From NCBI RefSeq assembly GCF_001742165.1, contig NZ_CP016443.1, positions 1,488,001-1,552,000 on the forward strand: a DNA stretch of 64,000 nt, read 5' to 3'. This DNA comes from Burkholderia stabilis (lineage in GTDB: Bacteria; Pseudomonadota; Gammaproteobacteria; Burkholderiales; Burkholderiaceae). The translations under genes were made by a program, and so were the position numbers. Numbering within the stretch: the stretch's first letter is position 1; every line of letters begins with the position of its first letter. The notes under the pieces were generated by a model. It was not told where the DNA came from, made no database searches, and saw only the letters and a list, made by a program, of their open reading frames with translations. This document shows positions 33,799 through 42,375 of the stretch, in pieces.

Positions 33799-35040
33799 AT
33801 GTCCTCCCCTTCGATTCCCCGATCCATGCCCGGCGCGCAAAAGGCCACGCCCGATGCGCTGCCCGCCGGCGTTTCCCCGCGCTCGGCCGCGTACAAGCGC
33901 ATCGCGCTGGCGCTCTTCCTTGCCGGTTTCTCCACGTTCTCGCTGCTGTACTGCGTCCAGCCGTTGCTTCCCGCGTTCGCGCGGGAATTCGGGCTGGGTG
34001 CGGCGTCGAGTTCGCTCTCGCTGTCGCTGTCGACCGGGATGCTGGCGGTCTCCATTCTGTGCGCCGGCGCACTGTCCGAACGCACCGGGCGGCGCGGGCT
34101 GATGTTCGCGTCGATGACGCTCGCCGCACTGTTCAACGTGTTCGCCGCGCTGTCGCCGAGCTGGAACCTGCTGCTGATCTGGCGTGCGCTGGAAGGGTTC
34201 GCGCTGGGCGGCGTCCCGGCGGTCGCGATGGCGTATCTCGCCGAGGAAATCGCGTCCGAGGGGCTCGGCTTCTCGATGGGGCTCTACGTCGGCGGGACCG
34301 CGTTCGGCGGCATGGTCGGGCGGATCGGCATGAGCGCGCTGGAAGAGCACTTCTCGTGGCGCACGGCGATGCTGGCGATCGGCGTCGTCGATCTCGTCGC
34401 GGCGGCCGCGTTCGTGATGCTGCTGCCGCCGTCGCGGCGCTTCGTGAAGCGCACCGATCTGACGCTGCGCCATCATTTCCGGTTGTGGGGCGCGCAACTG
34501 CGTCACGCGCGGCTGCCGTTCGTTTTCGCGATCGGCTTCCTCGTGATGGGCGCGTTCGTGACGATATACAACTATGCGGGGTTCCGGCTCACCGCGGCCC
34601 CGTTCAACCTGAGTTCGACCGCGTGCGGGCTGATCTTCGGCGCCTACCTGTTCGGGATGGTTTCGTCATCGAGCGCCGGCGCACTCGCCGATCGTCTCGG
34701 GCGGGCGCCGGTGCTCGTCAGCGGCCTGCTCGTGTTCGCGGCGGGCCTCGCGCTGACGCTGTCGCATTCGCTCGCCGCGATCGTCGTTGGCATCGTGCTC
34801 GTCACGATCGGCTTCTTCATTGCCCACTCGGTCGCGAGCGGCTGGGTCGGCCACCTCGCGGGGTCCGCGAAAGGGCACGCGGCATCGCTGTACCTGCTTG
34901 CCTACTATCTCGGGTCGAGCGTGCTCGGATCGGTCGGCGGCACGTTCTGGCAACACGGCGCGTGGACGAGCGTCGCCGCGTATGTCGCGGTGCTGCTCGT
35001 GCTCGGGCTGCTGGCCGCACGCCGGCTGGCCCGCGCGTAA
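33799..35040 (+). CDS. MFS transporter (YnfM-like)
   Basis: This is a 413-residue, 12-helix major facilitator. The loop 2-3 motif is GALSERTGRRGLMFASM, and a conserved segment is GGVPAVAMAYLAEEIASE. It has an extended Pro/Ser-rich N-terminus before the first helix. Similarity in layout and the divergent LysR partner suggest an YnfM/arabinose-efflux-type exporter. The intergenic region (33661-33798) is AT-rich, with likely LysR sites around 33705-33760. The substrate is unknown. The ribosome site is weak. Confidence 0.88.
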   Translation: MSSPSIPRSMPGAQKATPDALPAGVSPRSAAYKRIALALFLAGFSTFSLLYCVQPLLPAFAREFGLGAASSSLSLSLSTGMLAVSILCAGALSERTGRRGLMFASMTLAALFNVFAALSPSWNLLLIWRALEGFALGGVPAVAMAYLAEEIASEGLGFSMGLYVGGTAFGGMVGRIGMSALEEHFSWRTAMLAIGVVDLVAAAAFVMLLPPSRRFVKRTDLTLRHHFRLWGAQLRHARLPFVFAIGFLVMGAFVTIYNYAGFRLTAAPFNLSSTACGLIFGAYLFGMVSSSSAGALADRLGRAPVLVSGLLVFAAGLALTLSHSLAAIVVGIVLVTIGFFIAHSVASGWVGHLAGSAKGHAASLYLLAYYLGSSVLGSVGGTFWQHGAWTSVAAYVAVLLVLGLLAARRLARA

Positions 35041-35121
35041 CGGATGCGGCGCGGATCGCGCGCGGTCCGGCCCCCGTGGCCTGCTTCAAGTACGCCACGC
35101 ATCGGGCCGGTCGCGCATCGA

Positions 35122-35214
35122 TCAGGACACCGGCACATCCCCCCCTTTCATCACATACGCCAGCTCGCGCCGCTTCAACCGCATCGCGAGCGCCGCCCGC
35201 GCGGCACCCGCCCC
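35122..35214 (-). pseudogene. 3' remnant of an FptX/RhtX-like permease gene
   Basis: Two bases after the exbD stop, the minus strand reads GAGAARAALAMRLKRRELAY followed by VMKGG. This matches the last residues of FptX in this window (AGAALAVLAALIAMRLKRRE, then SAYAVKADD). After the glycines a one-base loss in a G run breaks the frame; with one more G it would read DVPVS and stop at 35122. Only the final ~30 codons remain. I infer that this operon once ended with a siderophore-type MFS permease, later deleted. Confidence 0.6.
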
Positions 35215-35216
35215 AC

Positions 35217-35642
35217 CTACTGCACATACTGCTCGTTACCCGTCAGCCCGATCTTCGTCGCGCCCACGCGTTGCGCCGACGCCAATACCGCAGCGACATC
35301 GCGGTAAGGCGCCTGCCGGTCCGGCCGGAGCCGGATCTCGGCCTGCACCGGCTCGGCGGCCACCCGCGCCAGCTTCGCCTCGAGCGCCGCGCGATCGGGC
35401 ACCGGCACGCCGTTCCATGACGTGAGCCCGTTCGCGGCGACGTCGATCTGCACGATCTCGGGCTCCACGGCCAGCGGCGGCGGCGTGCCGACCGGCAGGT
35501 TCATCCTGACCGCATGCATCTGGATCGGAATCGTGATGATCAACATGATCAGCAACACCAGCATCACGTCGATGAGCGGCGTGGTGTTGATGTCCACCAT
35601 CACCTCCGGCTCGCTTCCGGACGACGATACATTCATCCCCAT
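35217..35642 (-). CDS. exbD: ExbD/TolR-family protein (second copy)
   Basis: This 141-residue energy-transducing protein has one N-terminal membrane helix (VMLVLLIMLIITIPIQMHAV) containing the functional Asp in NTTPLIDVMLVLL. A periplasmic domain ends in the EIRLRPDRQAPYRDVA region. It works with ExbB to energise TonB using the proton gradient. The start has AGGAGG seven bases upstream. It is the last intact gene of the TonB operon, nine bases after the other exbD. Confidence 0.92.
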   Translation of the reverse strand: MGMNVSSSGSEPEVMVDINTTPLIDVMLVLLIMLIITIPIQMHAVRMNLPVGTPPPLAVEPEIVQIDVAANGLTSWNGVPVPDRAALEAKLARVAAEPVQAEIRLRPDRQAPYRDVAAVLASAQRVGATKIGLTGNEQYVQ

Positions 35643-35651
35643 GACTGCCTC

Positions 35652-36074
35652 CTAACCGCCGCGCGCAGGCGGCTCCGTAATGAACGACACCTTCCCGATG
35701 CCCGCCCGCTCGCATGCGGTCATCACGCGACCGATGAATTCGTAGCGCGTACTCTCGTCGCCGCGCACGTGCACGTCCGGCTGCGGCGTCTGTACGGCGA
35801 CGCTTTTCAGTCTTGCGAGCAACGCCGCCGCATCCACCTGCGACTCGTTCCAGAACACGTCGCCGTCGCGGTTCACCGCGATCTCGATGCTTTTCGGCTG
35901 GCTCTGCAACGGCTTCACGGTTTCCTTCGGCAAATCCAGCGGGATCGTATGCGTCACCACCGGAATCGTGATCAGGAAAATGATCAGCAGCACCAACATT
36001 ACGTCGACGAGCGGCGTCGTATTGATCTGCGCGATGACTTCGTCGTCATCGTCCTGCCTGACGCTCATGGCCAT
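35652..36074 (-). CDS. exbD: ExbD/TolR-family protein (first copy)
   Basis: This 140-residue protein has the same architecture as the next gene: an acidic N-terminus, the helix motif NTTPLVDVMLVLLIIFLI with the proton-carrying Asp, and a periplasmic domain. The two copies differ widely outside the helix, so they are not a recent duplication. Two ExbD paralogues after one ExbB is a known arrangement in some dedicated TonB systems. It starts 12 bases after exbB, with GGAGCGGACC upstream. Confidence 0.92.
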   Translation of the reverse strand: MAMSVRQDDDDEVIAQINTTPLVDVMLVLLIIFLITIPVVTHTIPLDLPKETVKPLQSQPKSIEIAVNRDGDVFWNESQVDAAALLARLKSVAVQTPQPDVHVRGDESTRYEFIGRVMTACERAGIGKVSFITEPPARGG

Positions 36075-36086
36075 GGTCCGCTCCGT

Positions 36087-36986
36087 TCAGTCGACGAGCG
36101 ACGCGGCACGCGTATCGTTGCGCACGGGACGTTTGCCGCCCGCCAGCACCACGGTATGCAGTTGTGCGGCGAACGCGCGCACGCGCTCCATCACGGCCTT
36201 GTTGCGACGCACGAGGAAGTTGTAGCCGAGCACGGCGGGCACCGCCACGGCAAGACCGATCGCCGTCATGATCAGCGCCTCGCCCACCGGCCCCGCGACC
36301 TTGTCGATCGACGCCTGGCCGGCCACGCCGATCGCGGTCAGCGCGTGATAAATGCCCCACACCGTGCCGAACAGGCCCACGAACGGCGCGGTCGAACCCA
36401 CCGTGCCGAGAAACGCGAGCCCGTCCTGCAGGCGGTTCGACACGTTGGTCACGGCCCGCTCGACCGACACGTCGATCCAGGTATTGCGGTCGACCGCTTC
36501 GAGCAGCACTTCGTCGTGGTGCTCGCCGGCCTCGATCGCCGTCTCCGCGATGAAGCGGAACGGCGACGACGCGTCGAGCAGCTGTGCGCCCTGTTCGAGC
36601 GACGGCGCACTCCAGAGCTGTGCGTCGGCACGTTTCGCGCGCCGGTTCGCGCGGGTCTGCTCGAAGAACTTGGTGACCATGATGTACCAGCTCCCCATCG
36701 ACATCACGACGAGCAGGATCAGCACGAAACGCGCGACGAAATCGCCGCCGTGCCACAACGCGCCCAGTCCGTAAGGATTCTCGACGGTTTCCGACGTGGC
36801 CGGCGCGGGCGGCGGCGCAGGATGCGCGGCAACGGCCGGTTGCGATGCAACGACGGTCGAGGCTGATGCCGATGCCGGCACGGCGCTCGCCTGCGCCAGC
36901 GCAACGCCTGGCGCGACGAACACGCCTGCCGTACCGGCGGCAACGATCATGCTGGCCGCGAACGCGGCGAGGAAACGCTTCTTCAT
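36087..36986 (-). CDS. exbB: ExbB/TolQ-family proton channel with cleavable-type N-terminus
   Basis: This 299-residue protein starts with a signal-like segment (MKKRFLAAFAASMIVAAGTA) and an Ala/Pro-rich periplasmic extension to about residue 70. Three membrane helices of the MotA/TolQ/ExbB fold follow. The GTVGSTAPFVGLFGTVWGIY motif around residues 195-215 is diagnostic. The extended N-terminus is characteristic of one class of ExbB proteins. It forms the motor with the two ExbD proteins for the TonB and receptor encoded upstream. Confidence 0.93.
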   Translation of the reverse strand: MKKRFLAAFAASMIVAAGTAGVFVAPGVALAQASAVPASASASTVVASQPAVAAHPAPPPAPATSETVENPYGLGALWHGGDFVARFVLILLVVMSMGSWYIMVTKFFEQTRANRRAKRADAQLWSAPSLEQGAQLLDASSPFRFIAETAIEAGEHHDEVLLEAVDRNTWIDVSVERAVTNVSNRLQDGLAFLGTVGSTAPFVGLFGTVWGIYHALTAIGVAGQASIDKVAGPVGEALIMTAIGLAVAVPAVLGYNFLVRRNKAVMERVRAFAAQLHTVVLAGGKRPVRNDTRAASLVD

Positions 36987-37055
36987 GTCTGCTCCATGGG
37001 TCGATCTGAATATGTGTTCAATGCGTGGGCTGCACGATGTCGCGACGCGCGCTGC

Positions 37056-37742
37056 TCAGTTCAGGTTGAACGAGAACGGCACCTGCACGCGCACCGACTG
37101 CCCCTGCGACAGGCAACTGAATCGCCGCACCGCCGCGAGCGCCGCGCGATCGAGGATCGGGTCGGCCGACCGCGCGACGTGCTCGTCCGACACGCGGCCG
37201 TCCGCGTCGACGACGAATTCCACCAGCACGTTGCCGGTGATGTTGTTTTCCAGCGCCTCGCGCGGATAGCGCAACGACGCGCGCACCTGGTCCGAGTTCG
37301 GGCAGACGACGCCCACTTCATGACTCGGCGCCTTGGCCGTCGTCGGGGCCGGCGGCGCGGGCACCGCGGGCGCGGAGACGACGGGCGTCGCCGTATGCGT
37401 CAGCGTCGCTTGCGGCGGCGCCTGCACCCGCACCTCGGGCGGCGGCACGAAGACGGGCGGAGGCGGCGCGCTCTTTGGCGGCGCCGCTTTCACGATCGGC
37501 TTCGGCGGCGCGGGCGGTGGCGGCGGCGGTTTGACCGGCTCGATGATCCGCACGCTGACGGGATGCTGGATGATCTCCACCACCCGATTCGCGAGGCCGT
37601 TGAGCAACGCGTAAATCAGCACGGCATGCAGCGCGAGCACGGCCGCGATGCCGCCGAGGCGGCGCACGGGACGGTGGCTGGTCTGCCGGAACTCGCGCGG
37701 GCGGCCGGCAGGTCGGTGTTCCGGTAACGGGCGGGCAAGCAT
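37056..37742 (-). CDS. tonB: TonB energy-transducing protein
   Basis: This is a 228-residue TonB. It has an N-terminal membrane anchor with the key His (LGGIAAVLALHAVLIYALL) and a periplasmic Pro-rich spacer (KPPPPPPAPPKPIV and more). The C-terminal TonB domain reads SLRYPREALENNITGNVLVE and VDADGRVSDEHVARS. It has an extra cysteine pair (VCPNSD, FSCLSQ) flanking the domain. It contacts the TonB box of the receptor encoded 25 bp upstream, so it is probably dedicated to it. Confidence 0.93.
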   Translation of the reverse strand: MLARPLPEHRPAGRPREFRQTSHRPVRRLGGIAAVLALHAVLIYALLNGLANRVVEIIQHPVSVRIIEPVKPPPPPPAPPKPIVKAAPPKSAPPPPVFVPPPEVRVQAPPQATLTHTATPVVSAPAVPAPPAPTTAKAPSHEVGVVCPNSDQVRASLRYPREALENNITGNVLVEFVVDADGRVSDEHVARSADPILDRAALAAVRRFSCLSQGQSVRVQVPFSFNLN

Positions 37743-37767
37743 GGAAGCTCCTCGAATCGTCCGCGCG

Positions 37768-40089
37768 TCAGAACGGCGCGCTCAGCTGCACGCCGATCGT
37801 GCGCGGCTGGATCACCGACGCCCACACGTTGCCGCCGAGCGGCACATAACTCGTGTTGGCGGACAGCAGGCCTTCGCGGTTGAACAGGTTCCTGACGAAG
37901 AACGACAGGTTCGCGCGGCGCAGGTCCACGCCGAACTGCAGGTCGGTCACGGCGTAGGCCGGCAGGACGAAATCCGGCGACCCCGCCGAGCCCGCGAAAC
38001 TCGAATGGCGCTCGCCCACGAAACGCTCGTTGGCGCTCGCGACGGCCGGCCACGGGCCGAGCTGGAACCGCCACGCAGCCCCCAGCGACGCCGCGAACTT
38101 CGCCGTGTTCGGCAGCCGGTCGCCCGCGTGCGAGCCGACGCTCGGCGCGCCTTCGGTCAGGTACGCATCGATCGCCGACAGCGACGCGTTGAACGACAGC
38201 GCCGACGTCGGCCGCACCACGCCCGACGCTTCGAGGCCCCGGATGCGCGCGTTGCCCGCGTTGACGAGCTGCGCCACACCGTCGACCGCGCCATATTGCT
38301 GGATGCCGTGCCATTCGATGTCGTACGCGGACAGCGCCACCGACACGCGGTTGTCGAGCAGGTCCGCCTTGTAGCCGATCTCGTAGTTCCACAACGTATC
38401 GGGCTTGTAGACCGGATTGCCCGCGATGAGCTGCCCCGTCACCGCGCTGACCGCCATGCTGTTCGGGCCGCCCGGGCGATAGCCGCTCGCGGCGCGCGCG
38501 TAGACGTTGCTGGTCGGCGTGAGCTTGTAGCTGACCGTGAACATGTACGTCTTGCTCGTATCCGACGACGTGCCCGGCGCGGAAAGCGGCGTCGGCACGA
38601 GCAGGCCCGACGTTTCCTGCCGGTAGTCCTGACTGTTGTGCGCGATGCGCATGCCGGCCGTCAGCGCGATGCGGGGCGTGATGTTGTACGTGACGTCGCC
38701 GTACGCGGCGAACTCCTTGTAGCTACCCGCGTAGGCGAGCTTTTCCAGATCGCCGAGCGACGCGCCACCCGCGCCGGTCGCGCGATAGCTCTGCACGGTA
38801 GTGCTGTGCTCGTGATCGTAGTAAAGGCCGGCGACCCACTCCAGCGTCCGGTTGCCCGGCGAGGTCAGCCGCAGCTCCTGCGTCACCTTGTTAGTGCCGA
38901 CGTTGGAACTCGGCGTGAAGGTGCCGACGTCGAGCCCGCGCGCCGCGAGGATCGGCGCATAGAACGGCGTGAAGTCGAGCGTCGTCGCGGTGCGCAGCGA
39001 CTGGTACGCGGAAATCGCATTGAGGCGCGCCCAGCCGAAGTCGTATTCCGCATTGGCGGTATAGAACTGGTTGCTCTGGTGATACGGCTCCTGCGCTTCC
39101 TGAAGCTTGGTCAGCGCGCCGTAGGCCGGCTGGCCGTTCATCCCGTAGTCGACATAGTTCTGCCCGTCGCTGTTGATGTTCTGCAGCGTGGCGGTGAAGC
39201 GGAACGTGAGCTTGCGCGTCGGCGTCACGAGCAGCGAGGCGCGCACGCCAGTGGTGTCGTTCGCGTTGATGCGCGTGCCGGCGGCCGCGCCCTTCGCGTC
39301 GATGTAGCCGCCGTCGCGATTGTTGAACGCGGCGATGCGCAACGCGGCGACGTCCTGCTTCAGCGGCAGGTTCAGCACGACGTTGGTCGTGTTGTTGAGG
39401 CCACCGTGCCAGGTCGTCGAAAACGTCGTGGCTGCGCTGCCGAAAAAGCTCTCGGTGTCAGGCTGGTTGGTCACGTATTTCAGCAGGCCGCCCATCGCGC
39501 CTGCGCCGTACAGCGTTCCCTGCGGCCCGAACAGGATCTCGATGTGATTCAGGTCGAGCAGGCCCATGTCCAGCGCCAGCGCGGCGCCGCCGCCCGAGAT
39601 GGTGTTCGAGCCGATCGGCGTGTCGTCGACATACACGCCAACGGTCGGCCCGACATCCTTGCCCGCCGTCACGCCGCGCATCGAGATCGTTTCCTGGCCG
39701 GGGCCGCCACCGCTGTCGAAGCCGACGCCCGGTTGCGTCGACAGGTAGTCGCTCAGCTTCGTGGCGCCCGATTTCTGCAACGCGTCGCTCGACAGCGTCT
39801 CGACCTTCATCGGCACCTCGCGCGCGGGTTCGCGCCGTCGGTTCGCCGTCACCTCGACGGAATTGAGCGTCACTGCCGCGCCGCGCTTTGCGCCTTTTGC
39901 ATTGGCCGCCTTGTCGCGCTCCGCTTCGGGCGCGGTAACCGCCGCGGGCGGCTGCGTGCCGGTTTGCGCGGGCACGTCCTGCGCGTGAGCGCCGGCCGCC
40001 GCGACGAACATCCGCATGACCGAGACGGCAACCAGCGTGCGTCTGAACAGCGTCGGCGCCGCTGCGAATCCGTCCTTGTTGCTTCCCAT
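37768..40089 (-). CDS. TonB-dependent outer-membrane receptor
   Basis: This 773-residue receptor has a signal peptide ending AHAQDV. A plug domain (about residues 75-200) has SVEVTANRRREPAREVPMKV as TonB-box region, the RGVTAGKDVGPTVGVYVDD segment, and LNHIEILFGPQGTLYGAGAM. A 22-strand barrel ends in IGVQLSAPF, with terminal Phe. It is closer to the general CirA/FyuA-like Fe-complex or other-nutrient group than to FptA. The ligand is unknown. The operon's lost permease (35122-35214) suggests a siderophore. It is the first gene of the five-gene operon. I do not see a Fur box upstream. Confidence 0.9.
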   Translation of the reverse strand: MGSNKDGFAAAPTLFRRTLVAVSVMRMFVAAAGAHAQDVPAQTGTQPPAAVTAPEAERDKAANAKGAKRGAAVTLNSVEVTANRRREPAREVPMKVETLSSDALQKSGATKLSDYLSTQPGVGFDSGGGPGQETISMRGVTAGKDVGPTVGVYVDDTPIGSNTISGGGAALALDMGLLDLNHIEILFGPQGTLYGAGAMGGLLKYVTNQPDTESFFGSAATTFSTTWHGGLNNTTNVVLNLPLKQDVAALRIAAFNNRDGGYIDAKGAAAGTRINANDTTGVRASLLVTPTRKLTFRFTATLQNINSDGQNYVDYGMNGQPAYGALTKLQEAQEPYHQSNQFYTANAEYDFGWARLNAISAYQSLRTATTLDFTPFYAPILAARGLDVGTFTPSSNVGTNKVTQELRLTSPGNRTLEWVAGLYYDHEHSTTVQSYRATGAGGASLGDLEKLAYAGSYKEFAAYGDVTYNITPRIALTAGMRIAHNSQDYRQETSGLLVPTPLSAPGTSSDTSKTYMFTVSYKLTPTSNVYARAASGYRPGGPNSMAVSAVTGQLIAGNPVYKPDTLWNYEIGYKADLLDNRVSVALSAYDIEWHGIQQYGAVDGVAQLVNAGNARIRGLEASGVVRPTSALSFNASLSAIDAYLTEGAPSVGSHAGDRLPNTAKFAASLGAAWRFQLGPWPAVASANERFVGERHSSFAGSAGSPDFVLPAYAVTDLQFGVDLRRANLSFFVRNLFNREGLLSANTSYVPLGGNVWASVIQPRTIGVQLSAPF

Positions 40090-40358
40090 CTTTCACTCCC
40101 CCTGTCTGAACGTGGATCGACGTGTTCGTCTTCTGAAGCGGTCCCGCATGCGAACCGTCCGTCCGAATGACCTCAAGGTAAGCATCCAAATTGGCCGGCG
40201 CTTTTGCGAAACGCCGAAAAACATTGGCTGCCGTCCTGCGTGCTGGATCGCGGCCGGCGGGTCGCGTAACACTGCGCCGCGCGCGCATCGATGCGCGTCG
40301 CGGCATGAGGCGGCGAGGACGGGAAAAGATGTGAACGCGGAAGAAACGGCGGGCTGGC

Positions 40359-40961
40359 GCGATGTGCGATGAAGGTGCAGCAACCGGTCAGGCTGCGCGA
40401 GTATCGGCAAATCAGAGCATCTGCGCACTCATGTCGCAGCGCGATTCGAAGCGCCCGCGAAGCGCGATGCGCGATGGAGGCGTGTCAGCCGATTGGGCTG
40501 CACGCGTATCGACGAGTCAGAGCACCTGCACACTCACGTCGCAGCGCGATCCGAAACGCCTGCGAAGCACGATGCGCGATGAAGGCACAGCAACCAGTCA
40601 GGCTGCACACGTATCGACAAATCAGAGCACCTGCGCACTCACGTCGCGGCGCGATTCGAAGCACCCGCGATGCACGGCGCACGATGAAGGCGCAGCAGCC
40701 GATCGGGCTGCGCGCGTCTCGACAAACAGACCATCTGCGCGCTCGCATCGCAGCCCAGCTCGAACCGCCCGCGAAGCGCGATGCGCGATGAAGGCGTGTC
40801 AGCCGATTGGGCTGCACGCGTATCGACGGCAGCGCGATTCGAAGCGCCCGCGAAGCACAATGCACGATGAGGGCACAGCAGCCAGTCAGGCTGCTCACGT
40901 ATCGACAAATCAGAGCACCTGCGCGCTCACATCGCAGCGCGGCTCGAAACGCCCGCGAAAC
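40359..40961. repeat. six tandem units of 105 bp running into an MFS gene's 3' end
   Basis: Units begin at 40359, 40464, 40569, 40674, 40778 and 40857. Lengths are 105, 105, 105, 104, 79 (internally deleted) and 105 bp. They differ by about 10-20% of positions. On the minus strand the half beside CGCCCGCGAAGC encodes RGRFExRCDxSAQxL plus TGA in several units. That matches the final codons of the MFS gene ending at 40910, which lies inside the last unit. The other half, TCAGGCTGCACACGTATCGA and flanks, is non-coding. Confidence 0.92.
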
Positions 40962-42232
40962 ATGCGCAGTACGACGCCGAGCAGGATCATGCTGAACATC
41001 GCGGCCGGCATGCCGAGCCACGCGATGCCCTTGAGCAGCGCGCCGGGCGTGCCGTGCAACGCGTCGGAGATCGCGCCGACGGCCGGCACCGACACCGCCT
41101 GGAACATATACGTGACGAGCGACGACGTACCGATCACGCGCCCGCGCAGATGCGGCGGCGCGATGTCCTGCAACAGCGTCGGCGTCAGCGACGCGCCCGC
41201 GATATACGCGGCGATGATGCCGGTCATGCAGACCAGCAGCATCGTCGCGCTGGTCGCGAACGACAGCCCGAACAGCAGGATCGCCGCGACGAACGCCATC
41301 GCGCAGCCAACCGCGACGGGCAGCCCCGCGCCGCTGCGCGCGCTCAAACCGCGCACGATGAGCACGCTCGTGAGCAAGCCGAGCGCCGAGCCGCCACCCA
41401 CCGCGATGCCGCTGTAGAGCCCCGACTTCGCGAGATCGACATGAAAGTCGCGGATCAGCGCCACCGGCGCCCAGCCCAGGATCGCGCCCACGTAGAACGC
41501 GGCCATCGCATAACCGAGGATCAGGCACGTCAGCATCGCGCCCGAGCGCCGCCAATAGTGCGCGAGCGTTTCGCGCGACGCTTCGTGCGCGTGCCCGGCC
41601 TGCGTGCCGCCGCGCGGCGGATGGCCGACGCACGCGAGCAGCGCCGCGACGACCAGGCCCGGCAGCGCGACGAGCACGAACGCCAGCCGCCACGGCTCGA
41701 CCGTCAGCGCCCGCGCGAGCGGCGCGGCAAGGTGGAAGATCGCGCCGGCGCCCGCGATGCCGAGCCCCGCGCCGAACAGCGCGACCGCGAAAAACAGCGT
41801 GTTCGCGGCCGTGCGCAGCCTGGGCGGAAACAGGTCGGGCAGCAGGCTGTACACGACCGGCCCGAGGCCCGCTTCGCCCACCGCGAGCGTCAGCGTGCAG
41901 AGAAACAGCATCCAGCCCTGCGTGACGAGGCCGCAGAGCGCCGTGCCCGCGCTCCATACCAGCACGCAGACGACGAGCAGCCAGCGCCGGTCGACCCGGT
42001 CCGCGAGCCAGCCGAGCAGCGGCGACGCCAGCGCGCTGAACAGGATCGGGCCGAAGCCGACGATCACGCCGAGGCCCGTATCGTCGAGGTGGAGATCGCG
42101 CTTGAGCGGCTCGATCGCGAGCGTCAGCATCTGACGGTCGGTGATGCCGAGTATCGCGGCCAGCGCGAGCACGACGAGCGCGAACCACGCGCGCGACAAC
42201 GACGGGGACCGACCGGTTATTCCGCTACGCAC
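40910..42232 (-). CDS. MFS transporter (spinster-like)
   Basis: This 440-residue, 12-helix permease resembles the spinster/GudP-like group. It has LGITDRQMLTLAIEPLKRDL at helix 1, the loop signature GWLADRVDRRWLLV, and YSLLPDLFPPRLRTAANTLF. It starts at GTG (42232), with AAGGAGACGCAGC upstream. The last 17 codons lie in the 105-bp repeat array and end FRGRFEPRCDVSAQVL, a tail not expected from the family. It follows the M81 peptidase gene on the same strand and probably moves a peptide or cyclic compound handled by the neighbours; that is inference. Confidence 0.88.
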   Translation of the reverse strand: MRSGITGRSPSLSRAWFALVVLALAAILGITDRQMLTLAIEPLKRDLHLDDTGLGVIVGFGPILFSALASPLLGWLADRVDRRWLLVVCVLVWSAGTALCGLVTQGWMLFLCTLTLAVGEAGLGPVVYSLLPDLFPPRLRTAANTLFFAVALFGAGLGIAGAGAIFHLAAPLARALTVEPWRLAFVLVALPGLVVAALLACVGHPPRGGTQAGHAHEASRETLAHYWRRSGAMLTCLILGYAMAAFYVGAILGWAPVALIRDFHVDLAKSGLYSGIAVGGGSALGLLTSVLIVRGLSARSGAGLPVAVGCAMAFVAAILLFGLSFATSATMLLVCMTGIIAAYIAGASLTPTLLQDIAPPHLRGRVIGTSSLVTYMFQAVSVPAVGAISDALHGTPGALLKGIAWLGMPAAMFSMILLGVVLRMFRGRFEPRCDVSAQVL

Positions 42233-42375
42233 GCTGCGTCTCCTTCATTGAAAACCTCTGTGGCCGGCCGGTGCAGCCAGCCTGTCGAGGGTAGCCGCCG
42301 GGCGCCGGCAAGACTTTCGCGGACGGCCGGGAAAGTTTCGGCATCGTCCGCGCATCCGCACGCCGGGCGCGCGGG

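Noticed and set aside
40485..42188. Long minus-strand frame with repeated Cys/Arg-rich peptide units
   Set aside because: It is a shadow frame of the MFS gene extended through the 105-bp repeats. The codon pattern is that of the MFS frame, and the repeat length being a multiple of three keeps it open by chance.
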